Of a stretch of 64,000 nt of DNA, positions 35,142 to 47,462 are shown one piece after another. Under the pieces are notes generated by a model, which worked only from the letters and a program-made list of their open reading frames with translations, was not told the origin of the DNA and did not search any database. The translations under genes and the position numbers were made by a program. Where the stretch lies: contig JAQFWX010000025.1 in NCBI GenBank assembly GCA_027605045.1, forward strand, positions 310,001 to 374,000, in the 5' to 3' direction. The stretch comes from Phallus indusiatus. Its lineage: Eukaryota > Basidiomycota > Agaricomycetes > Phallales > Phallaceae. Position 1 is the first letter of the stretch; the number at the start of each line of letters is the position of its first letter.

Positions 35142-37787
35142 ATGTCAAACTCGTCAACACTGGACAACGATTCCGACCAACTCTCTCGAGACATGGAAAG
35201 CCTTTCAACTTCAACTCTTATATCCCAGGCACCTTCTTTGGAATCATTGAAGTCCGCCACAGGGATTGTAAACGAAACTCCCGGACTCGACGTGGGAAAC
35301 GCGCCTTCTCAGAAAAAAAAGAAGAAGAAAAAGTCGAAGAAAGCTAAAGCTAAAGACGACAACGTCGGAGCTAAAGCATTTGAACCGGAAAGACCCCCCG
35401 TTCTCTGTATCAGTCGTAACAAACATTGGCGGTATATCAGCTCTTACCACGTTCGTAGATGGCTTTCGTTGACCGCGTGGTTATTAAATTGACTTTTTGC
35501 ATTACAGGGCCCTTGGCTTCAACTACCCGTCGAACTTTTAGAATCCTTGATCATACTGAATTCTGACCCAAATACATTTGCAATACCGGAACATCGGTCT
35601 AATACCACACCGCTGCTCCAGCACAATGGCAACGGAAGTTCGCCATCATCTTCTTTAGCCTTACGGAGACAGCATGAAATGCTGCATGAGCATTCCACCC
35701 ACCCACCCTCTTCTGTATGGTCTTCGATGAATTCTCTTTCCATAACCTCATCGTCTACTACTCCAAACAAACCTGCTCCACCTCCCATCGATCCAGGTGT
35801 TTTTCGCTCTGTAACGACCATACGTCGTCTCATCGACGAAGCCTCCGATTTAGCTGTGCGCGCAGCTTCCGGCTTATCTTCTACCGCCCTCAACAATTTA
35901 CGTACAACCGGCTCAGGCTTGTATGGTTATTCCGGAAACTCGTGGGGAGGGGGGCATTCACTGGGTATTAACGCATTGGGCGAGCAGGCTGGAAATGGGC
36001 GAAATACGGCAATGTCGGCAATGCGAATTCACCGTCTTCGGGCCTTGGCAGTTCAACGATTAGCTGCCGCATACAAATTGGATGAAATTGCTGCTAGCGT
36101 TATGGTGATGCAAGGAGCGAGTGCCCTCGATGATATTGCTGAACGAGTACTCAAATCGGGTATGTCTTTTATTTCCCGAACGTCTTCTCGTCGAATTTAT
36201 TTTTCTGACATTGCGATAAGACCCCACAGATCCTGATGCGCGCTATGTTAACTTTTTTCATGAAAAAATTCCGTCAAGGTTAGTTAGGATAAGTCTGTTT
36301 TTAGTAATTCATCATCGGCTGATTTTTATTAAACACAAAGGCAACTGGCCGAATCAACCACGACGGCTGTGTTGGACGAGTTAATAGCATTATATCCGCA
36401 GCGATTAGAATATTTCCGTACTCGGGGGATTGTCCATTGTTTTCGAGATGAATACCCTTCCGCGATTCGCGATTTCACTCATGCGCTTAAAGAAGCACGG
36501 AATATGCGCAAAGCCAAACATATCCACACGCTGGCTTTGTCGTCAGAACAGCTTACAGATACAAACACTCGGACAAGGAAAGGAAAGCGCGCAAAACCGC
36601 ATGGGCAGGCTCCACCTGACGGAACTTCTGTTGCTGAGGAGAATCGCAACCTTCAATTTCCTTCTGATATTCCGGATCCTATCGAACACCAAGCATTATT
36701 TCTTCGCGCGGCGGCATATCTTCAACATGCCGTGTACTTAATTGAATCTGCCATGCTTGATATAGAAGAGATTGGACGTGTGCCTGGAGACGGTACAGAG
36801 CTTCGCCTTTGTTATCTCGAAAATGGCAAGTATGGTGGTGTAGAAATTGGGAATCCTGATGGTCCTTTAGGCGCGTATGATGGGGTCAAAGTGCAGGCAT
36901 ATCGTCGCGTTCTCGACGAACCTGCATTCCGGAAACAAGTCGACTCTTTGTTGCGTAAAAGCATCCGCGACCACGAGCGTTTTCTGACTCAGTTTGATAC
37001 ACTCGAGCCCTCTGTTCCGATCTTAACAGGCGACTTGGCACAGCGCACTAAAGCAGCTTTCTTATTGACTGAATCACTCCGCCCAGGCAGCCATTCTCAG
37101 CCTCCAGCTTTGAATGCACCACCTATATTCGCTACATACCACCCTCTTTTGGTCGAATCTCATTTCAGCATTCTGCTGGCAACGCTTCTTTTAGGCGACT
37201 TCATTGGTCTTCTTCCTACTTTTATCCGAACAGCCACTCTAGTAGATGGACTTGAGGGATATCCCGTATTCCTTCCCGCTCGCTCGATGGCTCAGGCTGA
37301 ATTTACCGAAATCCTCGAACGGCTTGCTAGCGGATGGAAAACCGGCCGACAACCCCATTCGTACTCTCAAGGTTCCATGGCTGTTATATTACCTGGTTCA
37401 TCTGAAGTCGAAGATGATACTGGTGCCACGGATGAGACGCCCGCGGACGATAATACCTCAATATATGGTAACACTCAGACAAAACAAGAGTATTCGAGTG
37501 AAGATTCGGATGAAGGCGATAAAATTCTCAAGAATCTGGATTGTATTCGGATTTTGTTATCTCCTGTTGCGCAAAGACAGAAAGAAAGACTGGAGAAGGC
37601 AGCCGCGGACAAAAAGTCTGCTGCTACTGGGGATAAAAGAAGACCCGTTTCTATCAATATCCCACTGCACGGCCCTAGAGTCGAGATTGTGCTGGCTTAT
37701 CTGGCAGCTGTGCATATCCCCGATATGGAGATTAAAGAGAGAAGCTTGAATTCCGCCACAGTTATTGCTGCTACTCGTTCGATATGA
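35142..37787 (+). CDS. conserved-looking protein of unknown function, helical with TPR-like segment
   Basis: Exons 35142-35450, 35508-36159, 36230-36278 and 36341-37787 give 818 residues. The N-terminus is disordered and has a run of seven lysines followed by KSKKAKAK, a likely nuclear or nucleolar signal. HGPWLQLPVELLESLIILNSDP then begins an ordered part. Helices around 380-430 (LDELIALYPQRLEYFRTRGI, then YPSAIRDFTHALKEARNM) match the spacing of tetratricopeptide repeats. More helical stretches follow, then an acidic-Ser linker and a final LHGPRVEIVLAYLAAVHIPD. I do not recognise a named family. A TPR-like scaffold is the most that can be inferred. The 49 nt third exon is supported by both splice sites and phase. 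Confidence 0.75.
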
Positions 37788-38527
37788 TTTTGAAGCTTTT
37801 TCTGCTTGTTTCGTAGACGGCTAAGTAGGCGCCTATCTTGGAACTTTGGTTTTTATTAATACCTTCCTCACCGTATAGGAAATATATAATTCACTCATAT
37901 TAACTTACATTTGATATCTTCGTTATTGTAGATCTCTTTAAAAAATTTCAGTCTATAGAACTTCTAAATGGAATTCTAAGCCAGCAAAACACGTTCGTCG
38001 TTTTCTATTGGTGAATACACTAAATATTAGAAGTTATTTTTAAATAAGGAGTACAGATTAAGAACGCGAAAATGAACATATCAGAATGACAAATACAGCT
38101 ACAGTTGGTGGGGAGACTAATCACAGCCAAAGTAAGAGACTACCTGAGGTACCCGAGAGGTATATGCTGCCCGTCCAGCGAACTGACCTCAGGTAACGGC
38201 AGGACCTTTTGGACATGAACACAACAAAACATGAGAGAGCAATGAGAGGAGAGAGGATACGGAAGAAACATGAAGAAATTCGTTCTTTTGATTGTTCTTA
38301 ATTAGAAGCATGTAATGATTAAATTCACTGCTGCTTTGCCCCCGAGAGGCTCACTTTCCGGCTCCGAAGCTTTGCAAAAGGAGATACGCTCCGAGCTGAG
38401 CTGGAAGAAGGAAGAGCTAAAGAAGTTTGTGACCGCGAAGCAGGGGGAAGAGAGATTTGAGAGTGATTAGACGTGGGGGTGTGTGATCGTGTGGCAGGAA
38501 GTGATACGGAAGGAGTGAACGCTTGAG
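37788..38527. other. intergenic between convergent genes
   Basis: No coding sequence is seen. The stretch holds an inverted repeat at 38141-38195 and should include the 3' untranslated regions of both flanking genes. Confidence 0.5.
38141..38195. repeat. 10 bp inverted repeat with 35 bp spacer
   Basis: TACCTGAGGT at 38141-38150 is matched exactly by its reverse complement at 38186-38195. The position, between two convergent 3' ends, would suit a hairpin in a transcript tail. It may also be chance. Confidence 0.45.
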
Positions 38528-39361
38528 CTAAGAACTCTTTTTGAGTTGGTGGTGGGACATGGTCTTGACAGCAGCTTGGGATGATGATGGAGGGGGTCTG
38601 GTTTTGGGGACGGTATGAGTGACGACGGGTTGTTTTCTTCGGGAGGTATTCGAGGGCTGGGGTGGAGGAGGAAGCTTCAATGCTCCGGCATTTTGAGGGA
38701 CAGGTGGCAAGCTCTGAAAAGACGAGACGTTATGTCTGAAGTTCTTATCGAGAATTGCATTAGAATCCGGAGGATACGCGAACCCAATTTTCCCAGTGAC
38801 ACCCGGACTAATACCACCATTACTATCGTCGTCGGTTTCAGGGCTGTATTCTCCAGATTGGTCGAAAGTCTCCCATCCCGTAATGACATACGAAGGCTTC
38901 TTAGACGTCCCAAATAATTTGCGAATTCCGGTAGGCTTTTGAACGACAATCGGGGGCGCAACGGCGGAATCGCCTGCTTTGGGTAAGAGTTCTTTAAACT
39001 CCCATTCCTCCTCTTCGTCAAACCACATCATCCCTCGCTCATCCGTGACAGTATATCCACGAGTTTCTTTCATATCCCTGTTACGATCGTCTTTAAAATT
39101 ACGATTACGGGCTTCCTCCAAGGAAGTTTCGCCGAGATGCTTGTGATGCCTGCGAATATGGTCCTCAATCCTTCCACCTTCAAGAGCCTGTAAAAGCTGC
39201 ATTTGCTGCATGAACGGCATGACGGGCGGGGGAGCGGCACCAGAAGCCTTAGAGGGCTTGGTTCTTTGCGATGCATGATGTTCGTGATGAGGCGTCGTGG
39301 CTGAAGACTTTGCAGAAGAACGTTGGGCATTGGGTAGGTTGGAGACTCCCTTCAAAGGCAT
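38528..39361 (-). CDS. uncharacterised disordered protein with WFDEEEEWEFKELLP block
   Basis: A single exon of 277 residues with an ATG at 39361. Both ends are disordered: Ser/His/Pro at the start and a poly-proline, basic end with PPPPQP and RRKQP. The middle has a helix (MPFMQQMQLLQALEGGRIED) and a distinctive acidic-aromatic segment (RGMMW, then FDEEEEWEFKELLP) that looks conserved. A KPTGIRKLFGTSKKPSYVI stretch follows. The acidic WEFKEL block could be a binding motif for a structured partner. I do not recognise the family, and no domain supports a function. The lack of introns is unusual among the longer genes in this window. Confidence 0.7.
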   Translation of the reverse strand: MPLKGVSNLPNAQRSSAKSSATTPHHEHHASQRTKPSKASGAAPPPVMPFMQQMQLLQALEGGRIEDHIRRHHKHLGETSLEEARNRNFKDDRNRDMKETRGYTVTDERGMMWFDEEEEWEFKELLPKAGDSAVAPPIVVQKPTGIRKLFGTSKKPSYVITGWETFDQSGEYSPETDDDSNGGISPGVTGKIGFAYPPDSNAILDKNFRHNVSSFQSLPPVPQNAGALKLPPPPQPSNTSRRKQPVVTHTVPKTRPPPSSSQAAVKTMSHHQLKKSS

Positions 39362-41018
39362 GTTGTGTTTAATATAGAGAGAAATACGAAAAATAAGAGA
39401 AGAGTAAAAGAAAAAAGGCTACAAAATACAGTTGGATACAGGAAAAAGAGAGAACAGAGTTGGGAATGAGTATTTGACAACCTCGATCTCAGCTGGCATG
39501 TTTAAAACGCTTGCGTGCCATTGTTGTCATAGGTCACATGATGTCACGGTAAAGTCTACAAGCGCCCGAGGTACAATAATAAGATAAGGGGAACAATGTG
39601 ATATCGACACTGATATTGTCTGGCCCTTGATGCCTATTGTGCTATGCGAAGATCCCTTTCAAACAACGAGGCGAATCCCAAGAACGTGACACTCACCAAT
39701 TGTTCTTCGACAAAGTATCCTCTCACACCTGTCTTGCATAAGAAATTTCAGAGCAACTTCAATACAGTATCGATCTAGATAGTGTACATATATTAACTTC
39801 TTCTGCGATATCTCACGTAAATTTTTGGGCAATGTCTTGGTACAATGGAAGGTTTTTCAAGCGTTCTTAGAAAGAACAACCAACAGTAAAGCGCGATTAT
39901 TTTATTCATCTCAATCGCTGGCATTTCTCGATCCGTGTCATTTCTCACGCTTGAAACAAAGACTCAGATTTACGATGATTCTTGTTGACGAAAACCAGTG
40001 CAGAATTATAGATGTTTAGCGAGTAGTGTGAGCTGCTTTTTACGCACCTATCTCAAGTCCCAGGTCCCCTCCGGTTAGTTCCGTAATAATGCAAACGGGC
40101 AAATATACGTGAGTGTGTATTCTTATCCTGTTCTACTTTCATTCCCCCTTGAGATGGTACGACATGACCCCGGGGTTGATAAAAAGTCCTTTGTGCCAAC
40201 GTTGACCGGAATCCGACAGCGGCATCGTCGCAGTTTCGGAAGTCTCAATATGTAGCACCACTAGTAGTAGTTTCGATAAACAGATCTAAACAACGGCAAT
40301 TACCTGATTATGCCCTTTTTTTCATTAACAGCAGGAATCAAAAACAACGTCCATATATGAATGAATTCCGGATAACGGGTAATACGGAATGCAAGGTTAT
40401 CCATCGACCACATACGTAGGGACCGAAATTACCGAATTACATTTAATTACCGTGATTTCCCCATCGTAATGGTAGCCTGAGAGACAGCAAGACGAGGCAC
40501 CGGTAGAAAGGTTATTTCAGACTCATGCTTATCCGTATTGAAATGTGCGTCAGCCAAAGGGTACGTCCAACATCGAGGTAAGTTTGAGAGTGGAGCATCC
40601 AGAGTTACGATCATTTTTAATTGTGAGTATTCAAATATAAGAAAAAGGCCGCCCCTATACGATAAGTCAAAAGACCAAGCAATCAACAGAAGAGTTCATT
40701 GTACTGACCCATACTAGCAATTTGAATGGTAATCGAGGTCCTGAGGTGCATTGGTATTTGTTCATAATCTCCCTGCGAGGAGTCAAATTTACTTGCTGGT
40801 GTAATTTTAGGAAAGGGGTATCATCTTCTTAACACAAGTAAACAAAAAATCAAATCTGCGGCAGAATAGAAATGCCATGCCATGCAATGACCATATGGGA
40901 GGAACAAGTAAAAATAAAACACGACATGACATGATATGGCTTCCAAATACTCCACTGTATATTGGTAGTAAAATTATATGGATGGAATGCAAGGAATACC
41001 TCGGAAGATATCAAACCG
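39362..41018. other. 1.7 kb intergenic region, no gene seen
   Basis: This stretch is upstream of the disordered-protein gene and downstream of the type I membrane protein gene. Its frames are short and unsupported. No RNA gene or repeat array was recognised. Confidence 0.5.
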
Positions 41019-41880
41019 CTATTCCGTTTTCTTCTCTTTCAGATCATTTGCAACTGCCGTACTGAATTGCCGTAGAAATGAAATGACGAGGGGTGAAAGA
41101 ACAGTATATCCGAAAATGAGAAGACAAAATATCGCTGCTCCGGGTCCTAACATGCTCATTGGCACGACGCGCCAGAGCAAGGCCTCGACTTTGATATGGA
41201 AGCGGACATTGCTGTCACCGAAATCCGAAAAGGCAGTACCAGAGGCTGGGGCGAAATCTATTACCCCAAGCGATACAGAATTACCGGTGATGTCAGTTCT
41301 GAAGGGCCTGATTCGGACAAAACGACGACTGTCATCCTGATCATGAAGTTGTTTGAACACAGCAATATCAAATTCCATGGCATCCTGACCCAAGATGACG
41401 TATGAGTGCGTGAATTTCAAAATTGGACTTGTTAAGAAAAAAGAACACGCGGTTGAGTAATAAAAGATAGATGCTTACAGAAGTAGACCATGAAAGTCGC
41501 ACAGTGGTCGCAAGTGGGACAATTCCGGATTCGAAGACACTCAAGGTGAACCAAATATCGGTTGGGTCCTCTGTGCAGTTCTGGCAGTCAAAATAGGCTA
41601 TGTGATTGCGGTTTACATTGAAAATTTTTTCGCTGGAACTCGGAAAAGTATTGCTACCGGAATGGAATGTTAATAAGTGGTTCACACTATCACGAGAAGG
41701 AAGAGAAGAAGAGAAAAAGAAAGGTTGCCCTTACCTGAAGTGATAGTCGACAGTTACTGATTCTGACGGTAGCTCCGGTACAGGTGTAGAGCTATGCAGA
41801 ATCACAATCTCTGTATTAGCAACAGCGCTTTGAATTATTATGAAACTCAAGAGGAAGACGGAAAGGAAATGTGTAACCAT
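41019..41880 (-). CDS. type I membrane protein with C-terminal dilysine (ER retrieval) signal
   Basis: Exons 41880-41735, 41653-41479 and 41384-41019 give 228 residues. The first 23 residues (MVTHFLSVFLLSFIIIQSAV) are a signal peptide. About 150 luminal residues with a beta-rich pattern follow, including a Cys pair FDCQNC. A membrane helix (GPGAAIFCLLIFGYTVLSPL) and a short basic tail end in KEKKTE. Lysines at -3 and -4 make a classical KKxx COPI retrieval signal, so ER residence is a sound inference. An in-frame ATG 54 codons upstream (42042) exists, but the signal peptide favours 41880. Size and layout recall small accessory subunits of ER complexes such as translocon-associated or GPI-biosynthesis proteins. 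No family is recognised. Confidence 0.75.
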
Positions 41881-42974
41881 TCGGTTTAAATCACTAGCAT
41901 AGCCTGAGCAAGTTGAGGCTGAGTTTGCATCACGCGCGTGCGCGGGGGTGGTTGGAAACAGGCTCGGAATCAAACTGAAAAGTTGAGTTTGCCGCCGTGC
42001 ATCTTCTCCCGAAATGAAATCCGTCGGATGGGAGACACACATCGCATTTCGAATAATTTAAGTACTTATGTGTACTTGCATCACATTGCATTCGAGGTAA
42101 CTCAAAATTACCCTGTACGTCGCCATAAAAGTATATCGATCAGCAGTTTTATTGTTCCTGAATACAGGGCACAATTGCAGAACACGATGGTCCATATGTA
42201 GCATGTACTGGATGGAATAGGTTATACAAATGGTTCTGTTGCTACGTCGAATTCCAAAGTGGCTGACTGCATTGTGATTTCATAACAACCTCTGTTATAA
42301 ACACATAATAGAGATTGGTATGGAAAGATTTACGGAAGGCCGATACAAGCTAATGGTCAGTCTAGATCAAGGATCAAGGAACAATATTCATTTTAAGTGT
42401 GCGGATCCACAACCCATACATACTATGCACGCACATATGTATTAATATCAATCCTATGTACATAAGTACTTGCTGTGGCCCCGGCAAGAACTTTATTGTG
42501 GCTGTGTCATTCCCACGATTGCAAAAGGGCAACGCAATTTGATCGATAGTAAATTTGCATTGCATGTGCGATAAAACAGAAAAAAATAAGGACAGTGCTT
42601 GGTTTAGAATACATGATATCGGATTCGATTTTTTTTACTATGTCGAGTGTTTCAGGCGAGGCTACCCGGCGTTTTGATACAACGGATTGTTGTAAATACA
42701 TGTACAGCAAAAGAAAAACCTGCACTACTGGCACTGCGAATCGCGACTCGGAGTATTACTTTGTTTTTTCATGAAAACAAATTAGGGCTAGACTATTACC
42801 AAACTCTGTTAGAACAAACGATATCAACAACAAAGTTTCATAAATCAATACTCGAAATGGAGAATCATATGGAGGGAACCGTTTAAATTGTGCCTCACAT
42901 AACCTATGTGATGTTCATTTGAATGACAGATGATTCGTTCGACCTTGCCATCTGTCTGCTGCTTGCCGTAGCTG

Positions 42975-43163
42975 TTATTGTTGAAACAAACAGTAATTTA
43001 ACGATCGCCAATCCATCGATTGATCCCAGTTGTAGATATGTACACCATTGAGGCAATGGCTGCGAGCACTTTGACTCATGACGCGAGGTTTTTTCCCAAA
43101 GTCCGATGATAGAATTCCAAAAAAGACGAGTAAGAAAAACAACACTGTGGCGAAGCGGCGCAT
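42975..43163 (-). CDS. possible small secreted protein, 62 residues
   Basis: An ATG at 43163 opens a frame whose first 20 residues (MRRFATVLFFLLVFFGILSS) look like a strong signal peptide. The mature part would be about 40 residues with two cysteines and no recognised family. There is no intron and no other support. Such frames also arise by chance in T-rich DNA, so this is a candidate only. Confidence 0.25.
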   Translation of the reverse strand: MRRFATVLFFLLVFFGILSSDFGKKPRVMSQSARSHCLNGVHIYNWDQSMDWRSLNYCLFQQ

Positions 43164-44883
43164 GATATCAAAAAAGTCAAAAGCACCCTGGCAATCTCGT
43201 GCCAATAAACAAGGATATATGAATGACTGTATGGGCTATGCCTACTTACTTTTACTTATTACTTACCCTTATCCCTTCTGCGACTCCTGACACTCCACTG
43301 AGCCGAGGTGAGTCACCGATAAGTATAAGGCTTCTAAGATCTCGCAGGCTCAAGCAGAGAAAACCCGGTATAAGAATGGACAAATTCGGATTCTCATACC
43401 AAAGAAGGACATAGCACCCTAAAATTCCCATCCATTAGAGAAAGGGAAAGAAGAAGAGAGAAAGAAAGAGAGAAATCAGCGGGGAAGTTACAGCCACTGT
43501 TGTATTTCTTTTCTTCCCCCAAAGTTCGTTCGCCACGGCTCTCAATGTCAGAATTCAATATTCATAAGATTCTTTCGGCGGTGTTCCAATAAACATAAGA
43601 AGAGCATCTGGGCCATTTAGTAAATTTAGCAAATTAATGAACTTTTTGGGCCCGAAGTTGCCTGTTCGTACCACCTCGTGTTTTTTCCCTTGTCAACCTG
43701 CCTTGTTTCTGCGTAATCTGCGCATATACAATATACCTGAATGAATGAGATTAGGCACCCTAGAGATGATTCATACGAACGAGCACTGAAACCGGAAGAA
43801 GCGGAATGCGCACGCGAATAACATTAAGCCTGGCATCCTGAGCGGCCCATGGGCTTCTTTTTCGCAGTGATCTACGAAATGTATTTGAAATCTGAGTTAT
43901 TCAGATTTGAGATTTTTCATATGTCATTCGCCTCCGATTAGTGCCATACCTTTATTCAACTGAGCCGGTGCAGTTGAAGTGGGACGTTCGCTATTCGGCA
44001 GAATAAGGTACACGTCGTACTATACGTTGATTTGACGTTATGATTTTGTTGTGTAAAGAAATCTCTGGAAGCATCTGGAAGCATTAGGCACTGCATGAAA
44101 AAATGCCGCGGAAAATAGAACACACTTTTGGCGCAGCCGAAAAGATTTTATTTATGCTAAATGCATTTGGACAACCTGGTTGGGACAAATTTAGAAATGT
44201 CGGGACGCGGACTGGTGACTCATGAACGAGAATATGGAACCAGCTGCATAGCTTATAGCAAACATCTAGAACGTGGTTGAATTGGACGCGGAAATATGCT
44301 TCAAAATAGACTGACAAACAGGCGGTCAAGATTAGCGTCCAAGTTTGAGGCCGGTGTTGCAAGTCATCTGTTGCCAGACTATTGTTCGTTTGGGTTTAGT
44401 TCTATAGTTGGTATCATTCATCATTATCCATCAACAACAACAGCTAAGCTCAAAACAATAGGACAAGAAATGAAAGAGTATTAGCCTTGGTAAATGCTAT
44501 GTTGAATGCGCGAAATACGGTTGACGTACAAATCCGTGCCTCATCATAGAGCATGTTGCCGAATGAGTGTGGCTGTGCAATCATATTAATCCACTTTGGG
44601 GCTTGAGTGCGGAAGGAAAAATTAAATTACGGGAAAAGTCGTTACAACCCCAAAAAAGGTGAGTTCGAGTCGGGATAATAATACATATATGAGTAGGTAA
44701 GGTTTTTATGGCTGTTTTCCCTGCGAATTTTGCGTGGAGGTTGTATGACTATGTCTGGCGGGATGAGTCTAAGTAAGTCTGACGTGGCAGAATGAAATCT
44801 GAGATAAGACCCTGCATTTTTGTGTCATTATTAGAGTACACGTACGCGTCAGGAACTGGATTATGAATGAATAAGAAGTCTTA

Positions 44884-44898
44884 CTGCTGCTGCTGCTG
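44884..44898 (+). repeat. (CTG)5 microsatellite
   Basis: Five CTG units in the gene-poor region. The flanking frame is not convincingly coding on either strand. Confidence 0.8.
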
Positions 44899-45509
44899 CC
44901 TGGAGGTACGTGAGTTGTGGGGGATCCGGCCGCGCGCAGACATTTCGGAAACACCAGTTTTGCCAAGAATCGATTTGGCACCTCAAGAAATGGTTCCGAG
45001 GAACAACAAAACAAAACTAACAGAACAGACCCGGCGGAATGATAAGTTTTAGCTTTGGCTGTTTAAGAGAGGATAAGTCGAGGTATGTAGCACAAATTTA
45101 GGTGAGCATGCGCGTATGTCAGTCGCCGCGCGCAGAGTATGTAAACAGATCTTGCGCCGGAGTGTCGGAACCGTGTCACGTCACGTGTTTTTTTTTGAGT
45201 TTGGTTCCACACCTTTCAAACTTTACTATTTTTTTTTGCCTCCGGTTTTTTTTGTACCCTCGCCCGTGCTATAATTCCCCGCAGCTCTGACTTGTCCTCC
45301 GGAACCGTAACGTGCAATGGGCCGTCATGATTCGGAGTCAAATGAATTCTTACCGCTTCAAGGGCCACGGTGCTTCAGTTAAACTGTGAAGAACAAGAAC
45401 AAAAGCCAGCTTTTTGTTCACCGCATATGGGAATCTGCAATCTTGCCAGCAGAGGGAACTGAGATTTATTTCTTTCTCTTTTTTTATCCAGAAGCTTGAT
45501 TTGAATTGT

Positions 45510-45549
45510 GGCATAGCATGGCATGGTATGGCATGGTACGGTATGGTAT
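45510..45549 (+). repeat. pentanucleotide tandem repeat, about 8 units of GG[CT]AT
   Basis: Eight adjacent 5 bp units vary between GGCAT, GGTAT, AGCAT and GGTAC. No gene spans it. Confidence 0.85.
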
Positions 45550-46457
45550 GGAGAGGGGGCGTTATTATACAAGCTAATTGTTTTATGTTTATCGAGGGTT
45601 TTCCATAATGCGCAAGAATTGGGAATATGTATGGGTACGTCTGCTATCGTGATTGGCCCGGAGATGGCCGCGTATACTTTGCTTGGGTTAGCCAGAGAAG
45701 GGACCCCGATCTCCCCCGTCGTATTGAAGCCCCGCCCGCCGTAAAACGTGTTATGACATGGCAGATATTTACACACTTTGCTGGTTCTTCGCGCCCTTGT
45801 GATCATCCTTCATTGTGGCACTACGGCTCTTTTTGATCTGACGCCTGGCTATCAACCCTCATTCATCGACATCATTATTAATGCGGTTTTTCAAAACACC
45901 ATTCCTCTTTTTATTCTAGTCTCATCTTTTTCCCTTTCGCTCTTTTTCTCCCGGACTCCCGAGCTTTTCTGATTATGCATACATGATCGACAGACTATCA
46001 CCACCACATCAATCCCATTAACAAATCTTAATTCAAATTCATCCGCGCCGCGCCGCCCTCCCCCTCTTCACACACACAGCCTCAAAAATATGCAGCATTC
46101 GAAAAGAGAGAGTTCGTATCGACCCTTCCGATCCGCCATCTTCCGGGATTCCGGCCCCGCGGATGTTATTCACACTCATTGAGGCTTCCTTTTCCCAGAA
46201 AAGCTTCAGTACGCACGCTATCATTGGCTGTGCCCTTGTCAGTCTATCACAATCCCAAATTCTATCCGGACGCGCTCTCTCCTATTTTCTATTTTGTCTT
46301 CCAGGCGGCTTTACAAAGTTCTTTTCTCTTACTCTTTCTAAAAAGAATAGGGAAAAACCTTTTCTTTTAATACATTTCGTTCGTTCCAATTCATTTTGGG
46401 AATAGTAAACCTTTTCTTAGTCCGGTCCGCTCTTTTTTGCTTGGTTGTTTGTGATTT

Positions 46458-46469
46458 GCGCGCGCGCGC
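46458..46469 (+). repeat. (GC)6 microsatellite
   Basis: An alternating GC run of six units in otherwise AT-balanced DNA. Alternating GC can adopt Z-DNA, but no function is implied. Confidence 0.7.
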
Positions 46470-47444
46470 AAGCAAGCAACGCGCAGTTTTCACCCGGTTG
46501 TTCCGCCAAGGGTTGCGGTTCGGTAAGGTAAGGTCTCGACAACCTGGAAGTATATCCTATCAACCCTTTCCCCCGCACACTGACATATGTGTCTATCTAT
46601 AGGATTCTCGTTATCAATCAACTTTTCATTGTTAATCTTGATCTGATAGCCACCGTATACGCCGGGTTCTATTGTTAGGAACGCAATGTATGTACAGTTC
46701 CTTCTAACTTCCACTACGTCATTACAAAAGAGCTATGTTCTCAAAAAAGAAACAAACAGATCTTTTCTTTATAATACATTCAAAAAGACGAAGACTCGCT
46801 TAAAGGGGAGAGGGGACACATGCATCACCGTGACAAATGTATCGCAGCCAAATGTGGATTAAATCAAGCACTGCAACGTCAAAAGCCATAGATGTTTTGA
46901 AAATGCGCGTTCGCGGACAATTCAGGCCGTAAGGGGATCCGCTGACATTGGTGCAGATGGCCGGTGGAAGAAGAAGAAAACAAAAAAAGCCAACTTACAG
47001 TGTTTTATTTAATGTACTTTGGACACAGATCCCCGCCCCAGAAATCGAACAAAAGTCATGGGATCTAATTGTGGCCCGATATGGATGATCCGGACAAATA
47101 AACTACGCATTTTTCGAGTAAACGTCTCGAATATACCTTGTTTTCCCAGGCCTCTGCCGCAAATGATAGGTTAATAACGCCGCCACTTTCCCCCTCTCTC
47201 TCCCATTGTCCTCAAGGTTCCGTCCTCCTAGAGCAAGAATTGTACCGCATCGTATTGTCTCGTATTGTGCGTCATCGTCGAAAGGCTTTAGAGAGAGAGA
47301 GATATCACACTGGGACCATTCGTTTAAGGCTTGCATATTTCCCCGTTCTGTGATTCGGATTGTAAGTAATTAATGTGGACCGGGTTTTTGACGTGCCATC
47401 GAGAATGACAGTTACAACCGATCCTCCCCCGTCCCCCTCTTCCC

Positions 47445-47462
47445 CTCTCTCTCTCTCTCTCT
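47445..47462 (+). repeat. (CT)9 microsatellite
   Basis: Nine CT units inside a longer pyrimidine tract. It is not within a gene. Confidence 0.8.

Noticed and set aside
44641..44700. tRNA-like GTTCGAGTC motif
   Set aside because: The flanking bases cannot form the T-stem or a 7 bp acceptor stem, and no D-arm is present.
45375..45806. 143-codon minus-strand frame over the pentanucleotide repeat
   Set aside because: Part of it is simply translated tandem repeat (HTVPCHTMPC), and the rest has no recognisable pattern.
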